In this document: one piece after another, positions 21,116 to 30,929 of the stretch
Layout: each line of letters opens with the position of its first letter
Numbering within the stretch: the stretch's first letter is position 1
DNA from: Oncomelania hupensis
Lineage: Eukaryota; Mollusca; Gastropoda; Littorinimorpha; Pomatiopsidae
Length of the DNA stretch: 64,000 nucleotides
Assembly (NCBI GenBank): GCA_036898135.1
Contig: CM072511.1
Coordinates: 25,082,968-25,146,967, forward strand
Direction: 5' to 3'
Position numbers and translations under genes: made by a program
The notes under the pieces: model-generated
Told to the model about the DNA's origin: nothing
The model's database searches: none
Seen by the model: only the letters and a program-made list of their open reading frames with translations

Positions 21116-21656
21116 AGCCAGAGAAAACCTGAAGAAGTCCCAGGACTGTGGAAAACACTACTATGATCGTAGGGCTGTGAACAGGAAGTTCAAACCTGGC
21201 AACAAAGTGCTGGTGCTGCTACCTACTGATCATAATAAGTTGCTGATGCAGCGGAAAGGCCCGTACGAAGTGGAGACCGTGGTGGGGATCAAAGACTACA
21301 AGGTGAAGGTCGGTCAGCATTCCAAGATATACCACGCCAACCTCCTTAAGCTGTACATGGAAAGGCCATCGGAGACCGTACACGCAGCAACAGCAGCTGA
21401 GATCGACGACAGCTTTGACAGCGAGGAACTGTTGGAACTGGGAGACTTCCACAGCAAAGAAGGCATCGATGATGTTAAGCTAGGACCGAGCTTGACGACA
21501 GGTCAAAAGATGGAGCTCAAGGACCTTATGGGCGAGTTTCCCCGTAACTTCAGCGATGTCCCTGGCTCTACAACTTTGGTCGAACATGAAGTCCACCTCA
21601 CTTTAAATATTCCCGTTCGATCCAAACCCTTCCCGATCCCTTTTGAAGGCCCGTGA
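21116..21656 (+). pseudogene. Integrase C-terminal GPY/F module and linker (copy 1)
   Basis: Contains FKPGNKVLVLLPTDHNKLL, then KGPYEVETVVG and KIYHANLLKLY, a GPY/F-type chromatin- or DNA-binding module found at integrase C-termini. An acidic linker with SFDSEELLELGDF leads to reverse transcriptase, starting with the block LVEHEVHLTLNIPVRSKPF. The frame shifts near 21655. Confidence 0.8.
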
Positions 21657-22273
21657 ATCCTCGAAAAAAGACATCGATGAGATGCTGAAGATGGGCATCA
21701 TCAGGGAGTCCAGTCCCCCATACGCATCCCCTGTCGTGGTCGTGAAGAAGAAGGACGGGAGCAAAAGAGTATGCATCGACTACAGGAAGGTTAACAGAAT
21801 CACTGTCTTCTACCCTGAGCCGATGCCTACTGCAGCAGACCTCTTTTGCCAATTGTCGGGGAGTAAAATATTCTCAAAGATTGACCTCAGCAAGGGTTAT
21901 TGGCAAGTCCCCGTGGGTCAACAGGACATACCAAGGACTGCTTTTATAACTCCTGATGTACGAGTGCCTAAGGATGCCCTTTGGCATGGTCAACAGCGGA
22001 GCTACCCTGAAGAGAGGAATGAGGAAGATGCTCAGAGGGATGAACAACGTCGTGTATTACTGGGACGACCTGCTAGTCCACACCCACACCTTGCAAAGGC
22101 ATCTGCAGACCTTGGGGGAGCTGTTTCACTGTCTAACAGAAGCCAACCTGACCGTGAGACCCAGCAAGTGCATTTTGGGAACCGACAACGTCGACTTCGT
22201 TGGACACTCGATGGAAGAAGGAGACAACGGAGGATGCATTGACTTCAGGAAAGCCCACGAGATCACTCTTTGA
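21643..22273 (+). pseudogene. Reverse transcriptase without RNase H (copy 1)
   Basis: Fingers and palm of a Ty3/gypsy reverse transcriptase: MGIIRESSPPYASPVVVVKK, RVCIDYRKVNRIT, IFSKIDLSKGYWQVPV (first catalytic Asp), then, after a 5-bp deletion near 21958, MPFGMVNSGATLKR, VVYYWDDLLVHT (catalytic Asp pair) and CILGTDNVDFVGHSMEE. Soon after this the thumb and RNase H are missing. Instead a diverged repeat of the finger motif occurs (about 22233-22300), followed by a stop. Copy 2 has the same abrupt end, so the deletion predates both copies. Confidence 0.8.
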
Positions 22274-22300
22274 CCCTGGGCCGATGACAACCGTAATGGA
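22233..22300 (+). repeat. Second partial RT finger motif (copy 1)
   Basis: About 65 bp resembling 21767-21835 (TGCAT-GACT-CAGGAAAG through CCGATG) at the point where thumb and RNase H should be. It is present at the same place in copy 2 (about 29498-29570). Confidence 0.65.
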
Positions 22301-22358
22301 CGAGGGCGTCGTTTCCTTGCGGGTGAAAGAACATTGACGATTTGGATGAACTGAGAAC

Positions 22359-22405
22359 AGTACAACTTATGTTAATCTGATGAATAAAAATTGATGCAAC
22401 AACAA
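22359..22405 (+). repeat. 47-bp LINE tail insertion with TSD
   Basis: AGTACAACTTATGTTAATC through GCAACAACAA, bounded by GAACTGAGAAC at 22348-22358 and 22406-22416. Copy 2 has the empty site with a single GAATTGAGAAC. The same 3' end occurs inverted at 43527-43578, so this is a minimal 5'-truncated retroposon insertion with a CAA tail. Confidence 0.85.
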
Positions 22406-22530
22406 GAACTGAGAACATTGATAGTATTCAGACAGACTGAAATAAGTTTTAATTTTGGACTTTGTTCGTTCATTGCGTCTCAACGTTGTTGAAAGAAATT
22501 AAGTAAATTTCTTCTTGAGTGGGGGGGTTA

Positions 22531-22675
22531 CGTTACGTTGAGACTCGCGCTGCGGTCCGAATGGCGCGCGCGCGATAGATTTGTTCGTTTTATTTTGCAA
22601 CGCATGCAATAATAGAGTGTATTTACCTTTGATTTGATTTTGCGTTGTTATTAAAAGAAGCTTTGTATAACGTTG
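22531..22675 (+). repeat. Partial 3' LTR of copy 1
   Basis: Follows the G-rich polypurine run, starts CGTTACGTTGAG (first base mutated from TG) and breaks off after AACGTTG, in the first quarter of the LTR. It retains the GC-rich segment missing from the 5' LTR. Confidence 0.75.
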
Positions 22676-22681
22676 TTGTAA

Positions 22682-22799
22682 AATTAAAAAAAGAAATATT
22701 GAAAACTTATTTTCGCCCACACGTCTGTCCGGACGATTCAGTGTGACCTCATTTGGCATTTAAGTGACCCTTTCGTCGCTGGAATTCACGCTATCATAT
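22682..22799 (+). repeat. Duplicate of the sequence flanking the 5' LTR
   Basis: Nearly identical to 16990-17110, the 120 bp directly upstream of the 5' LTR, including CGCCCACACGTCTGTCCGGA. It lies between a broken LTR and a complete LTR. Confidence 0.85.
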
Positions 22800-23505
22800 T
22801 GTTACGTTGAGACTCGCGCGGCGGTCCGAATGGCGCGCGCGCGATAGATCTGTTCATTTTATTTTGCAACGCATGCAATAATAGAGTGTATTTACCTTTG
22901 ATTTGATTTTGCGTTGTTATTAGAAGAAGCTTTGTATAACGTTGGTGATTTTAGTTGTTCGATATTATTTGAGAATTTTCGAGAGTTGGTTGTTTACTAT
23001 CGATCGAAGCGCATGGATAATTCTAGTGGTAACTAGAGAAGCTTCCATCCCAAATAAGGTTGAATGACGTGAGACAGTGATGACGAAGTTAATTTTGATT
23101 GGTTGTGGTGTGTCACATTGGGGGTATTATCGCCTGTTCTGGAGTATGTAGAGACTATATAAGTGTCGCACTGTTTCAAAATAAGAGATCGTCTCCTATA
23201 TGCTCACGTGTCTGGGGACATTAACGAAAGTAAGAGAGAGTTGAAAGTAGAGAGAGTTGTTGTATTAGAGTTGAGAAAGTTGTAAAAATGGAAAGTTTAT
23301 AGTTCAGAATTGTAGAGTGGAAAAAGCGATTGAACGATTGTATGCAGTTGTTGATGTGTGCTGAATAAAAGTGGAGAACTTCATACGACGACTCCAGCAT
23401 TGTTGATGATTGAACGGGTTGCGTGGATACACGAATCTGAGTTACACCTATCAGGATTTCAAGCATCGGGACTGAATCAACTACAAAACAACATCGAGTG
23501 TAACA
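22800..23505 (+). repeat. Complete LTR after duplicated flank
   Basis: 706 bp with TGTTAC/GTAACA ends, TATATAAG near 23158 and AATAAA near 23364. It retains both segments lost from the 5' LTR. Confidence 0.85.
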
Positions 23506-23644
23506 CATAGGCCTATCTTTCGGTCAATTCGATCTGAAATGTTTATTTGTTGTTGTTTTAGTTGTTGTTGTCAATTTCTTTTTCCACGAGAAAATAAACC
23601 AAATCATTATCACTCAAAAGATTACCAAGAAATGTGGCTTCAAA

Positions 23645-23802
23645 CACAGACGCATTAACCAAGAAAAATGGACCCCACGGAAAGATTTTTGTGGATCCCC
23701 GATAGCGGACAGGTAGCGCAGCAGATGTACGCTACCTATACGCTATGGGGGATCCACACAAATCTTGCCGAGGTTTCATTTTTCTTAATTAATGCGCCTG
23801 TG
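23645..23802. mobile_element. Palindromic MITE
   Basis: About 158 bp that folds back on itself: CACAGACGCATTAA at the left pairs with TTAATGCGCCTGTG at the right, and GATTTTTGTGGATCCCC pairs with GGGGGATCCACACAAATC. CTTCAAAC and CTCCAAAC next to the ends would be an 8-bp duplication with one mismatch, as for hAT-type elements, but the boundary is ambiguous by one base. Confidence 0.65.
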
Positions 23803-24333
23803 CTCCAAACGTCGCAGTCGCCGAGCACGTACAAATCGGAACAACCCCGTCAAAAAATCAACAACACTAACACTATACGTTTGCGAAACATGGACTTTCA
23901 CGTCAGATCTACAACGAAGAATACAAAGCATGGAGATTAGGTGCTACAGAAGACTTCTGGGCATTTCCTATGCCCAGCACATCAACAACGACGAAGTCCG
24001 ACAGACAATCACGCAAGCCATTGGACAACACGATGACCTGCTCACAGTGGTGAAGAAACGGAAACTCCGATGGTATGGCCACGTCACCAGATCATCAGAC
24101 CTTGCAAAGACCATCCTGCAAGTCACGGTGCAAGGAGGTAGAAGAAGAGGGAGGCCGAAAAAGAGGTGAGAGGACAACATTCGAGAATGGACTGGCTTGA
24201 CACTGAGCGAAGCTATCAGGGTTTCTGAGGACAGATAAAGATAAAGTATGCTGGTTAAACGATCATTTATGGTTTCCCCAACGACCTCAGAGTTACGGGA
24301 TATGATAGGATATGATAGGATAGTAACGGAAAA
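23803..24333 (+). pseudogene. 5'-truncated family B LINE fragment
   Basis: Encodes CETWTF, LQRRIQSMEIRCYRRLLGIS, then KRKLRWYGHVTRSSDLAKTI and GRRRGRPKKR followed by a stop, with a degenerate (GGATA)n tail at 24299-24333. It is the same dead-LINE family as at 8606-9076, and longer than that copy at the 5' side. Confidence 0.8.
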
Positions 24334-25440
24334 GCCGCCTCCTCTGTTCCCGGTAGTCATTGAAACTCTGGCTTTAAACTGCTTTCAATGGACACGAAAT
24401 AAGAAGGGTGTATATCAAGTTCCACCAAACATTACATCGTGTTCTGTGTTGTAGCCACAAACGAAAGATGGTCAAGGACTGTGACATCTGTCGAAATTGA
24501 TACATAGCCTCCCGTAGCCATTGTAACATTGGATGCCGACGGGAAACGGGATGGAGAAAAAAAGAAGTATTTGGAGTCACAATTAGATTTCAGAAGAAAA
24601 ACACACGCGGTCTCTCAGCTTCAGACTACGTGGCCTTCGTTTTTTCCGTTTATACTGATGGTGAAAAATAGAAACGCCATCTTATTTCTCTTTAACACTC
24701 GTTTTCTGAAATGCACCGTTTATCGTTATCAGCGCATTGCATTCTCATATATGGGCAGGCTTTCAATGCCAAACCGTTGGTTCGCACGCGGGAACTTTTC
24801 CTGTTCAAGTCAAGAAAGGACCATAAATATTTATTGCCCACAATGGAAAATTCATATTGCACTCTGCATCTCATGCAAATAAGAGCATGTTTTAAAACCT
24901 ATTCAAATATACCTATACAATATAAATTTGCAAAGTAACCAGTTCGAAAACTAAATTTGTTCTAACAATGTATGCCTTTTTTTTATTTAAGAAAATAAAT
25001 ACAATAGAATATTAAATGACACAAGGGGCAAAGAATGAACGGGTTATGCTTGCAGCATACGGAGGTAAAATAGTTGCTATTCTTAACACACTTTGCTACA
25101 ATTCCACCTGATGGACAATCACATCACAGACCAGCAGTTTCCAACAGCAGAAAAAGCGAAGATGGGCGAATTCAGTTTCAATAGCACATACCAAAGCATA
25201 AAAAAATAAAATAAAATTTCGCGATAGACGGTTTCTATTTCCACATGAAAGTGAGTCGTAGATACAAACAGCGAGAAGATTGTTTCAGTTCTTTTTTACG
25301 TTTCGGTTTTATCGAATTTTTCTTATAAACCTGCAATCGAATACCACACTCCTGTCTTTACCCATCTCACCTCTGCAGCCCGCTCCCAGCTCAGGAAAAT
25401 TCATTACTATTCTCTGCGATATTGTTTATTATTTCTTCTT
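24334..25440. other. Intronic sequence, nothing recognised
   Basis: AT-rich with several short frames on both strands that share no recognisable motif. No splice-bounded exon with matching phase could be supported. Confidence 0.35.
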
Positions 25441-25445
25441 CCCTC

Positions 25446-25920
25446 TGTTACGTTTGAGACGCGCACGATAGATCCAATCGTTTTGTTTTGCAAAGCATGC
25501 AATAACAGAGTGTATTTACCTTTGATTTAATTTTGCGTTGTAGTTGGAAGAAGCTTTGTACAATGTTGATAATAATTTTCGTTGGTCGATATTATTGGAG
25601 AATGTTTTGGGGCTCCTTGTTTACTATCGATCGAAGCGTCTAGATAGATCTATTGGTAGCTGAGAGATTCTTCGAACCTAAAAAAAAAATAGTTATATGA
25701 CGTAAGACAGTGCATAATTCCTATGACGAATTTTATTGTGATTGGCTGTAATTGCGTCACGCTGGAATGTTCGAAAGTTCTCTAGAGAATAGAGAGATTA
25801 TATAAGTGCCGCAGAGTTGATAGTTAAAGAAAGTGAAAGTAAAAACGCGATTGAGGGATTGTATGCAGTTGTTGATATACGCTGAATAAAGTTGGAAAAC
25901 TTCATACGACGATTCCTGCC
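25446..25920 (+). repeat. 5' LTR of copy 2, 3'-truncated
   Basis: 475 bp; contains TATATAAG near 25800 and AATAAA near 25884. It ends at GATTCCTGCC, where the 3' LTR of the same copy goes on for about 130 bp more; the next base is already Gag sequence. Confidence 0.8.
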
Positions 25921-26678
25921 TATTGCATTCCTACAGCTTTACAGAGAAAGGCTACCGTAAACGCTTCCGTGAATGCCGGTCTTTGTCAGACGAGACACCA
26001 CAGCAATTTGTTGAGCGCTTGTCGTCATATATACACAAGTGGGAGGAATTATCAGGCGAAGGGAAGTCTTACGAAAGTCTCCATGACCGGATCGTGAAGG
26101 AACAATTTCTCAATGCCTGTCACAAGGAGCTGGCGACCCACTTAGAATTACAAAAGCTGCAGACGCTTAAAGATGTGACTGAGGCTGCTGAAAGATATCT
26201 CATCGCTCACGGGAAGACGCTGGGGCCACCCAAAGCGACGAAACATTTTCAGAAGACTGGAAACCATGGAAACAGATCCAGGGAAGTCAGAGGAGCCAGA
26301 GACAGACGGACTCCAAGCCACCTTCCAGGGAAGGGCATTCAAGAGGCTGTTTCATCTGCAACGCTACAGACCACAGAGCTGCCAACTGTCCTCAAAACAA
26401 AAGTAGCGGACAGCAGAGCAATACGGACAACGCAGCGGCGGATAACCGACAGAGACGTTTATTCAATCGACGGCAAACCAGTAGCTCTGACCATCAAGTG
26501 TGCGGCGGGAGCGTCATTCTTCCGAGTGAGACCGAGCGCACAGCTACTCCTGCGGACGTGCAAGAGTGCATGACCGATGGCCAACTTCTCCTTGCCAACG
26601 GAAAATCCATCCCCGTCGTCGCCAGCGCAGCTGTGACCGTCCAGAACATGCCTGTTTCTAAGATACGCGTCGGAAATC
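25921..26678 (+). pseudogene. Gag remnant to start of protease (copy 2)
   Basis: Starts in the capsid region (YSFTEKGYRKRFREC) and continues FVERLSSYIHKWEELS and VKEQFLNACHKELATHLELQ, matching the C-terminal half of the copy 1 capsid. A one-base loss near 26265 shifts the frame before the CCHC knuckle (CICNATDHRAANC in the original frame). The codon equal to the copy 1 TAA is CAA here, which shows a continuous Gag-Pol frame in the ancestor. It ends where the SINE is inserted. Confidence 0.75.
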
Positions 26679-26889
26679 GTTGTTGTTGTTGTTGTTGTAT
26701 GTAGATTATAGTCACACGACACTTTCGCATATAGGTGACTACTGGACCGATTTATACTGACACCAGCGGGCCAGTTGTTGGTAAAGGGGAAAATAATATG
26801 ATCACACGTTGACCAATCCGGGATTCGAACCAGCGACTTTTCGGTTACTAGCAAGACGCTCTTACCAACTGAGCTACCCGGCCCCACGA
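26679..26889 (-). mobile_element. tRNA-derived SINE (family S1), copy 1
   Basis: About 211 bp on the minus strand. The head at the right has an A box (TAGCTCAGTTGGTAAGAGCG) and B box (GGTTCGAATCC), then a body ending in ACTATAATCTACATA and a (CAA)n tail. The target duplication GCGTCGGAAATC lies at 26667-26678 and 26890-26901. The anticodon arm does not pair well, so it is not a functional tRNA gene. Confidence 0.9.
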
Positions 26890-26901
26890 GCGTCGGAAAT
26901 C

Positions 26902-28110
26902 ACGAAGTAACGGTCTTAAGAGGCTGCTGTGGGGTCATCGTTAGAGATAATCTAATCGCTAAAGAACAGTTCACTGGCGATTCAAAATGGACACTTATGG
27001 CCTACAGCACATGTGTGAAAGCGCCAGTTGCAAAGATTCAAGTCAGCACCCCTTTCTACATAGGCGAAGTAGAAGCGGTTTGCCTGAAGAAGCCGCTGTA
27101 TGATTTGATGATCGGGAATATCGACGGCGCGAGACGACCCGACGACACTTATCCTAAGTAGAGTCCTGCTTCAACTCAACACGTCGAGGTTGCGGAGGAG
27201 GATCATTTGCCATTTCCCGATAGAGATCTTACAGAGCTGCTACGGGACAATGTGGCTACTCCGGCTCAGCCCTGCCGACCCGAGATCGTCGGTGCTGTTA
27301 CTACCAGGGCCCAGGCCAAGAGAGACAAGACGTCTACGCCACTGAATGTTGCCGACAGCTCCAAAGCCGCCATCGTGGACAGAGATAAATTGATCCAATT
27401 CCAGGAAGCTGATGGTACTTTAAACAAGTACTGGAACCGTAAAGACCACGTAACCAAGGGCAGTGGCACGGTCTATTTTGAGGTGAAGGCCAAGATCCTG
27501 TACAGAATCTTCCAGCACCCGAGGGTCAACGGAGGGAAACCACTTCGTCAAGTCTTGGTACCGTTACCCCTAAGGCGCCAAGTAATCAAAGGAGCTCACG
27601 ACTCCATCATGGGAGGTCACCTGGGCATCTAGAAGACGTCGGACAGAATCCAGGCGGTATTCTACTGGCGAGGACTTCATGCAGACGTCAACCGTTTCTG
27701 CCAATCATGTGACATTTGCCAGAAGATCATACCTCGAGGAAGGGTCCCTAAAGTGTCAATGCAGAGGATGCCTTTGATCGACCGACCTTTCAAGAGGGTG
27801 GCCTTAGACGTAATCGGCGAAATAAAACCTCCGAGTGAAGAAAGTCACCGATGGATACTGACCTTAGTGGACTATGCGACTCGGTACCCGGAAGCCGTGC
27901 CTCCGAAGAAGATTGACACTGAAACTGTGGCAGAGGCGCTGGTGGACATGTTCAGTAGATTTGGAGTGCCTGAAGAAATCCTGACAGACCTCGGGACGCA
28001 GTTCGTCTCTAAATGCATGAAGGAGGTCAAGAAACTGCTGAGCATCTGGCATTTGACTACGACACCCTACCATCCAATGTGCAAACGGGCTCGCCGTAAA
28101 GTTTAATGCT
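26902..28110 (+). pseudogene. Protease end and integrase (copy 2)
   Basis: The protease active site is damaged: relative to copy 1, six bases covering the Asp and Ser of DSG are gone (about 26920). A stop also lies near 27160. Integrase follows with the zinc module (AHDSIMGGHLGI, then a stop, and FCQSCDICQK), ALDVIGEI, and LTDLGTQFVSKC. The third catalytic position falls in MCKRARRKV after a one-base gain; in the original frame the Glu is replaced by Val. The copy cannot supply protease or integrase. Confidence 0.75.
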
Positions 28111-28917
28111 ACGCTGAAGTCCACCCTGAAGAAACTGTGCAGCGAGCAGCCCAGACAATGGCATCACTCCATCAACGCCTTACTTTTCGCCTACAGAGAA
28201 GTACTGCAGGAGTCCACCGGCTTTTCTCCGTTCGAGCTGTTGTACGGAAGAACCATCCGAGGGCCGATGCACATCCTAAGAGAACTGTGGACGAAGGAAG
28301 TAGACATCCCAGAGGTGAAGAACAGCTACCAGTACGTGTCGGAGCTACGGGAGAAGCTGGAGCAGACTCTCGAGATAGCCAGAGAAAACCTGAAGAAGTC
28401 CCAGGACTGTGGAAAGCACTACTATGATCGTAGGGCTGTGAACAGGAAGTTTAAACCTGGCAACAAAGTGCTGGTGCTGCTACCTACCGATCACAATAAG
28501 TTGCTGATGCAGTGGAAAGGCCCGTACGAAGTGGAGACCGTGGTGGGGATCAACGACTACAAGGTGAAGGTCGGCCAGCATACTAAGATATACCACGCCA
28601 ACCTCAAGCTGTACGTGGAAAGGCCATCAGAGACTGTACACGTAGCAACAGCAGCTGTGATCGACGACAGCTTTGACAGCGAGGAACTGTTGGAACTGGG
28701 AGACTTCCCCAGCAAAGAAGGCATCGATGATGTTATGCTAGGACTAAGCTTGTCGACGAAAAGTCAAAAGATGGAGCTCAAGGACCCTATGGGCGAGTTT
28801 CCCCATAACTTTAGTGATAACCCAGGCTCTACAACTTTGGTCGAACATGAAGTCCACCTTACTTCAGATATCCCCGTTCGATCCAAAACCCTTCCCGATC
28901 CCTTTCAAGGCCCGTGA
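28110..28917 (+). pseudogene. Integrase C-terminus, GPY/F module, linker (copy 2)
   Basis: Continues the integrase core helix (PFELLYGRTIRGPMHILREL), then FKPGNKVLVLLPTD and KGPYEVETVVGINDY, KIYHANLKLYVERP, and the acidic linker SFDSEELLELGDF. Open for 225 codons from 28240. Closely parallel to copy 1. Confidence 0.8.
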
Positions 28918-29610
28918 ATCCTTGAAGAAAGACATCGATGAGATGCTGAAGATGGGCATCATCAGGGAGTCCAATTCCCCCTACGCGTCCCCTGTCGTGA
29001 TCGTGAAGAAGAAGGACGGGAGCAACAGAGTATGCGTCGACTACAGGAAGGTTAACAAGATCACCGTCTTCGACCCTGAGCCGATGCCTACTGCAGCAGA
29101 CCTCTTCCGCCAATTATCGGGGAGTAAAATCTTCTCAAAGATTGACGTGACCTCAGCAAGGGTTATTGGCAGGTCCCCGTGCGTCAACAAGACATACCAA
29201 AGACTGCTTTTATAACTCCTGATGGGACGTACGAGTGCCTAAGGATGCCCTTTGGCATGGTCAACAGCGGAGCTACCCTGAAGAGAGGATGAGGAAGATG
29301 CTCAAAGGGATGGACAACGCCGTGTATTACTGGGACGACCTGCTAGTCCACACCCAGACCTGGAAGGAGCATCTGATGACCTTGAAGGAACTGTTTCACC
29401 ATCTTACAGAAGCTAACCTGACCGTGAGACCCAGCTAGTGCATTCTGGGAACTGACAACGTCGACTTCATCGGACATTCGATGGAAGAAGTAAGCAATAG
29501 AGGATGCACTGACTCTAGGAAAGTCTACGAGATCACTGTCTTTGACCCTGGGCCGATGACAACCGTAACGGACGAGGGTGTCGTTTCCTTGCGGATGAAA
29601 GAACATTGAC
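28859..29610 (+). pseudogene. Reverse transcriptase without RNase H (copy 2)
   Basis: Fingers and palm with MGIIRESNSPYASPVVIVKK, RVCVDYRKVNKIT, KIFSKID; a 5-bp gain near 29145 shifts the frame. MPFGMVNSGATLKR is in the shifted frame, and AVYYWDDLLVHTQT carries the YWDD form of the catalytic box. A stop (TAG) follows at about 29436, then GTDNVDFIGHSMEE. The same abrupt switch to a second finger-like motif (CTDSRKVYEITVFDPGPM) ends the frame, as in copy 1. Confidence 0.8.
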
Positions 29611-29741
29611 TATGTGTGGATGAATTGAGAACATTGACAATATCTAGACAGACTGAAATGCGTTTTAATTCTGGACTTTGTTCATTGCGTCTCAACGTTG
29701 TTGAAAGAAGTTAAGTACATTTCTTCTTGTGTAGGGGGTTA

Positions 29742-30317
29742 TGTTACGTTTGAGACGCGCACGATAGATGCAATCGTTATGTTTTGCAAAGCATGCAATG
29801 ACATGGTGTATTTACATTTGATTTGATTTTGCGTTGTAGTTGGAAGAAGCTTTGTATAATGTTGATAATTTTCGTTGGTCGATATTGGAGAATTTGTTTA
29901 GGGTTGCTTGTTTACTATCGATCGAAGCGTCTAGATAGATCTACTGGTAGCTGAGAGATTCTTCGAACCTAAATAAAGTTATATGCCGTAAGACAGTGCA
30001 TAATTCCTATGACGAATTTTATTGTGATTGGCTGTAATTGCGTCACGCTGGAATGTTCGAACGTTCTCTAGAGTATAGAGAGACTATATAGGTGCCGCAG
30101 AGTTGATAGTTAAAAAAGCGAAAGTAAAAAAGCGATTGAGCGATTGTATGCAGTTGTTGATGTACGCAGAATAAAGTTGGAAAACTTCAAACGACGACTC
30201 CTGCCTTGTTGCTGAGTGAACAGGTTGCTTGGATAAACGAATCTGAGTTACCTTTACCAGGATTCAAGCATCGGGACTGAATCAGCTACTGATAAAACAA
30301 CAACAACGAGTGTAACA
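29742..30317 (+). repeat. 3' LTR of copy 2
   Basis: 576 bp, TGTTACGTTT to GAGTGTAACA, preceded by the polypurine run AGGGGG, with TATATAGG near 30085 and AATAAA near 30171. It differs from its 5' partner by scattered substitutions, so the insertion is not recent. Confidence 0.85.
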
Positions 30318-30918
30318 CCCTCCTCCTCCTCCCCCCCCCCCCCCGCCCCACCCACCCATCCACTACACGCATACACAAGCGACTTCACAACTGTGCTGGA
30401 AGGAATACGAATGAATGAAAGCTGTTCTTTTGTAGATCGTTATTAGTAATATAAATGGCGTCGATCGTGGAGTCAAAACGGTATGGATGAAAGTCATCAT
30501 TTGGAGACTGAGACTGAGACCTGGAGATGGAGACTCATTGCCTGTGAACAAATCAGTCCAAATCAATCTTTAATTTAATGTCTGTTCACACATTTATATC
30601 CTGATATTAAACATGTCTGTGAACCATTACATGGTAAGTTGCCTTTCTGGTAAACAGGCGAATCAAGATTATTCTATAAGGAGATAAAAACGGGCACAAA
30701 CAAACTCGAATTAAAACTTTTCATTTGCAATGTAAAGTAATCAACGGGTAAATGAAGACAGATTGATTGGTTGCATGATAGCAAGTTCGTTTTAGAATTG
30801 TAAACGAGGACGGAGAACCTTCAGTTAAAACTTTTCAAAAAACCCTTAAAGTAATGGACAAGTGATAATTATGTCGGTAATGTCTTTTCCACCGAGACGA
30901 AAACACAAATCAACAAAT
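30318..30918. other. Intronic sequence with C-rich tract
   Basis: Begins with the target duplication CCCTC and a poly-C run (30330-30350); the rest is AT-rich with nothing recognised. Confidence 0.4.
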
Positions 30919-30929
30919 AAGTCAACATT

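Larger units (their letters stand above)
17111..23505 (+). mobile_element. Gmr1-like Ty3/gypsy LTR retrotransposon, copy 1
   Basis: 5' LTR 17111-17743, primer-binding candidate 17747-17766, leader to 18276, Gag, protease, integrase with GPY/F module and reverse transcriptase, polypurine run at 22520-22527, partial LTR 22531-22675, a copy of the 5' flank, then a complete LTR 22800-23505. Integrase precedes reverse transcriptase, the order of Gmr1-like elements and unlike ordinary Ty3/gypsy. RNase H is missing. Stops and frameshifts make it inactive. The flanks CATAT and CATAG next to the outer LTR ends agree in four of five bases. It sits in the first recognised intron of the host gene. Confidence 0.8.
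25446..30317 (+). mobile_element. Gmr1-like LTR retrotransposon, copy 2
   Basis: Second member of the same family, from a different LTR subfamily (TGTTACGTTTGAGACGC start). It is bounded by a perfect 5-bp target duplication, CCCTC at 25441-25445 and 30318-30322. A deletion joins the 5' LTR (at 25920) directly to mid-Gag, removing the LTR end, primer-binding site and Gag N-terminus. A tRNA-derived SINE interrupts the protease (26679-26889). Order is again protease, integrase, reverse transcriptase with no RNase H. Confidence 0.85.

Noticed and set aside
26815..26889. tRNA gene on the minus strand
   Set aside because: A and B boxes are present, but the anticodon arm is unpaired and the same sequence at 35200-35272 continues into a shared SINE body with a CAA tail and target duplication.
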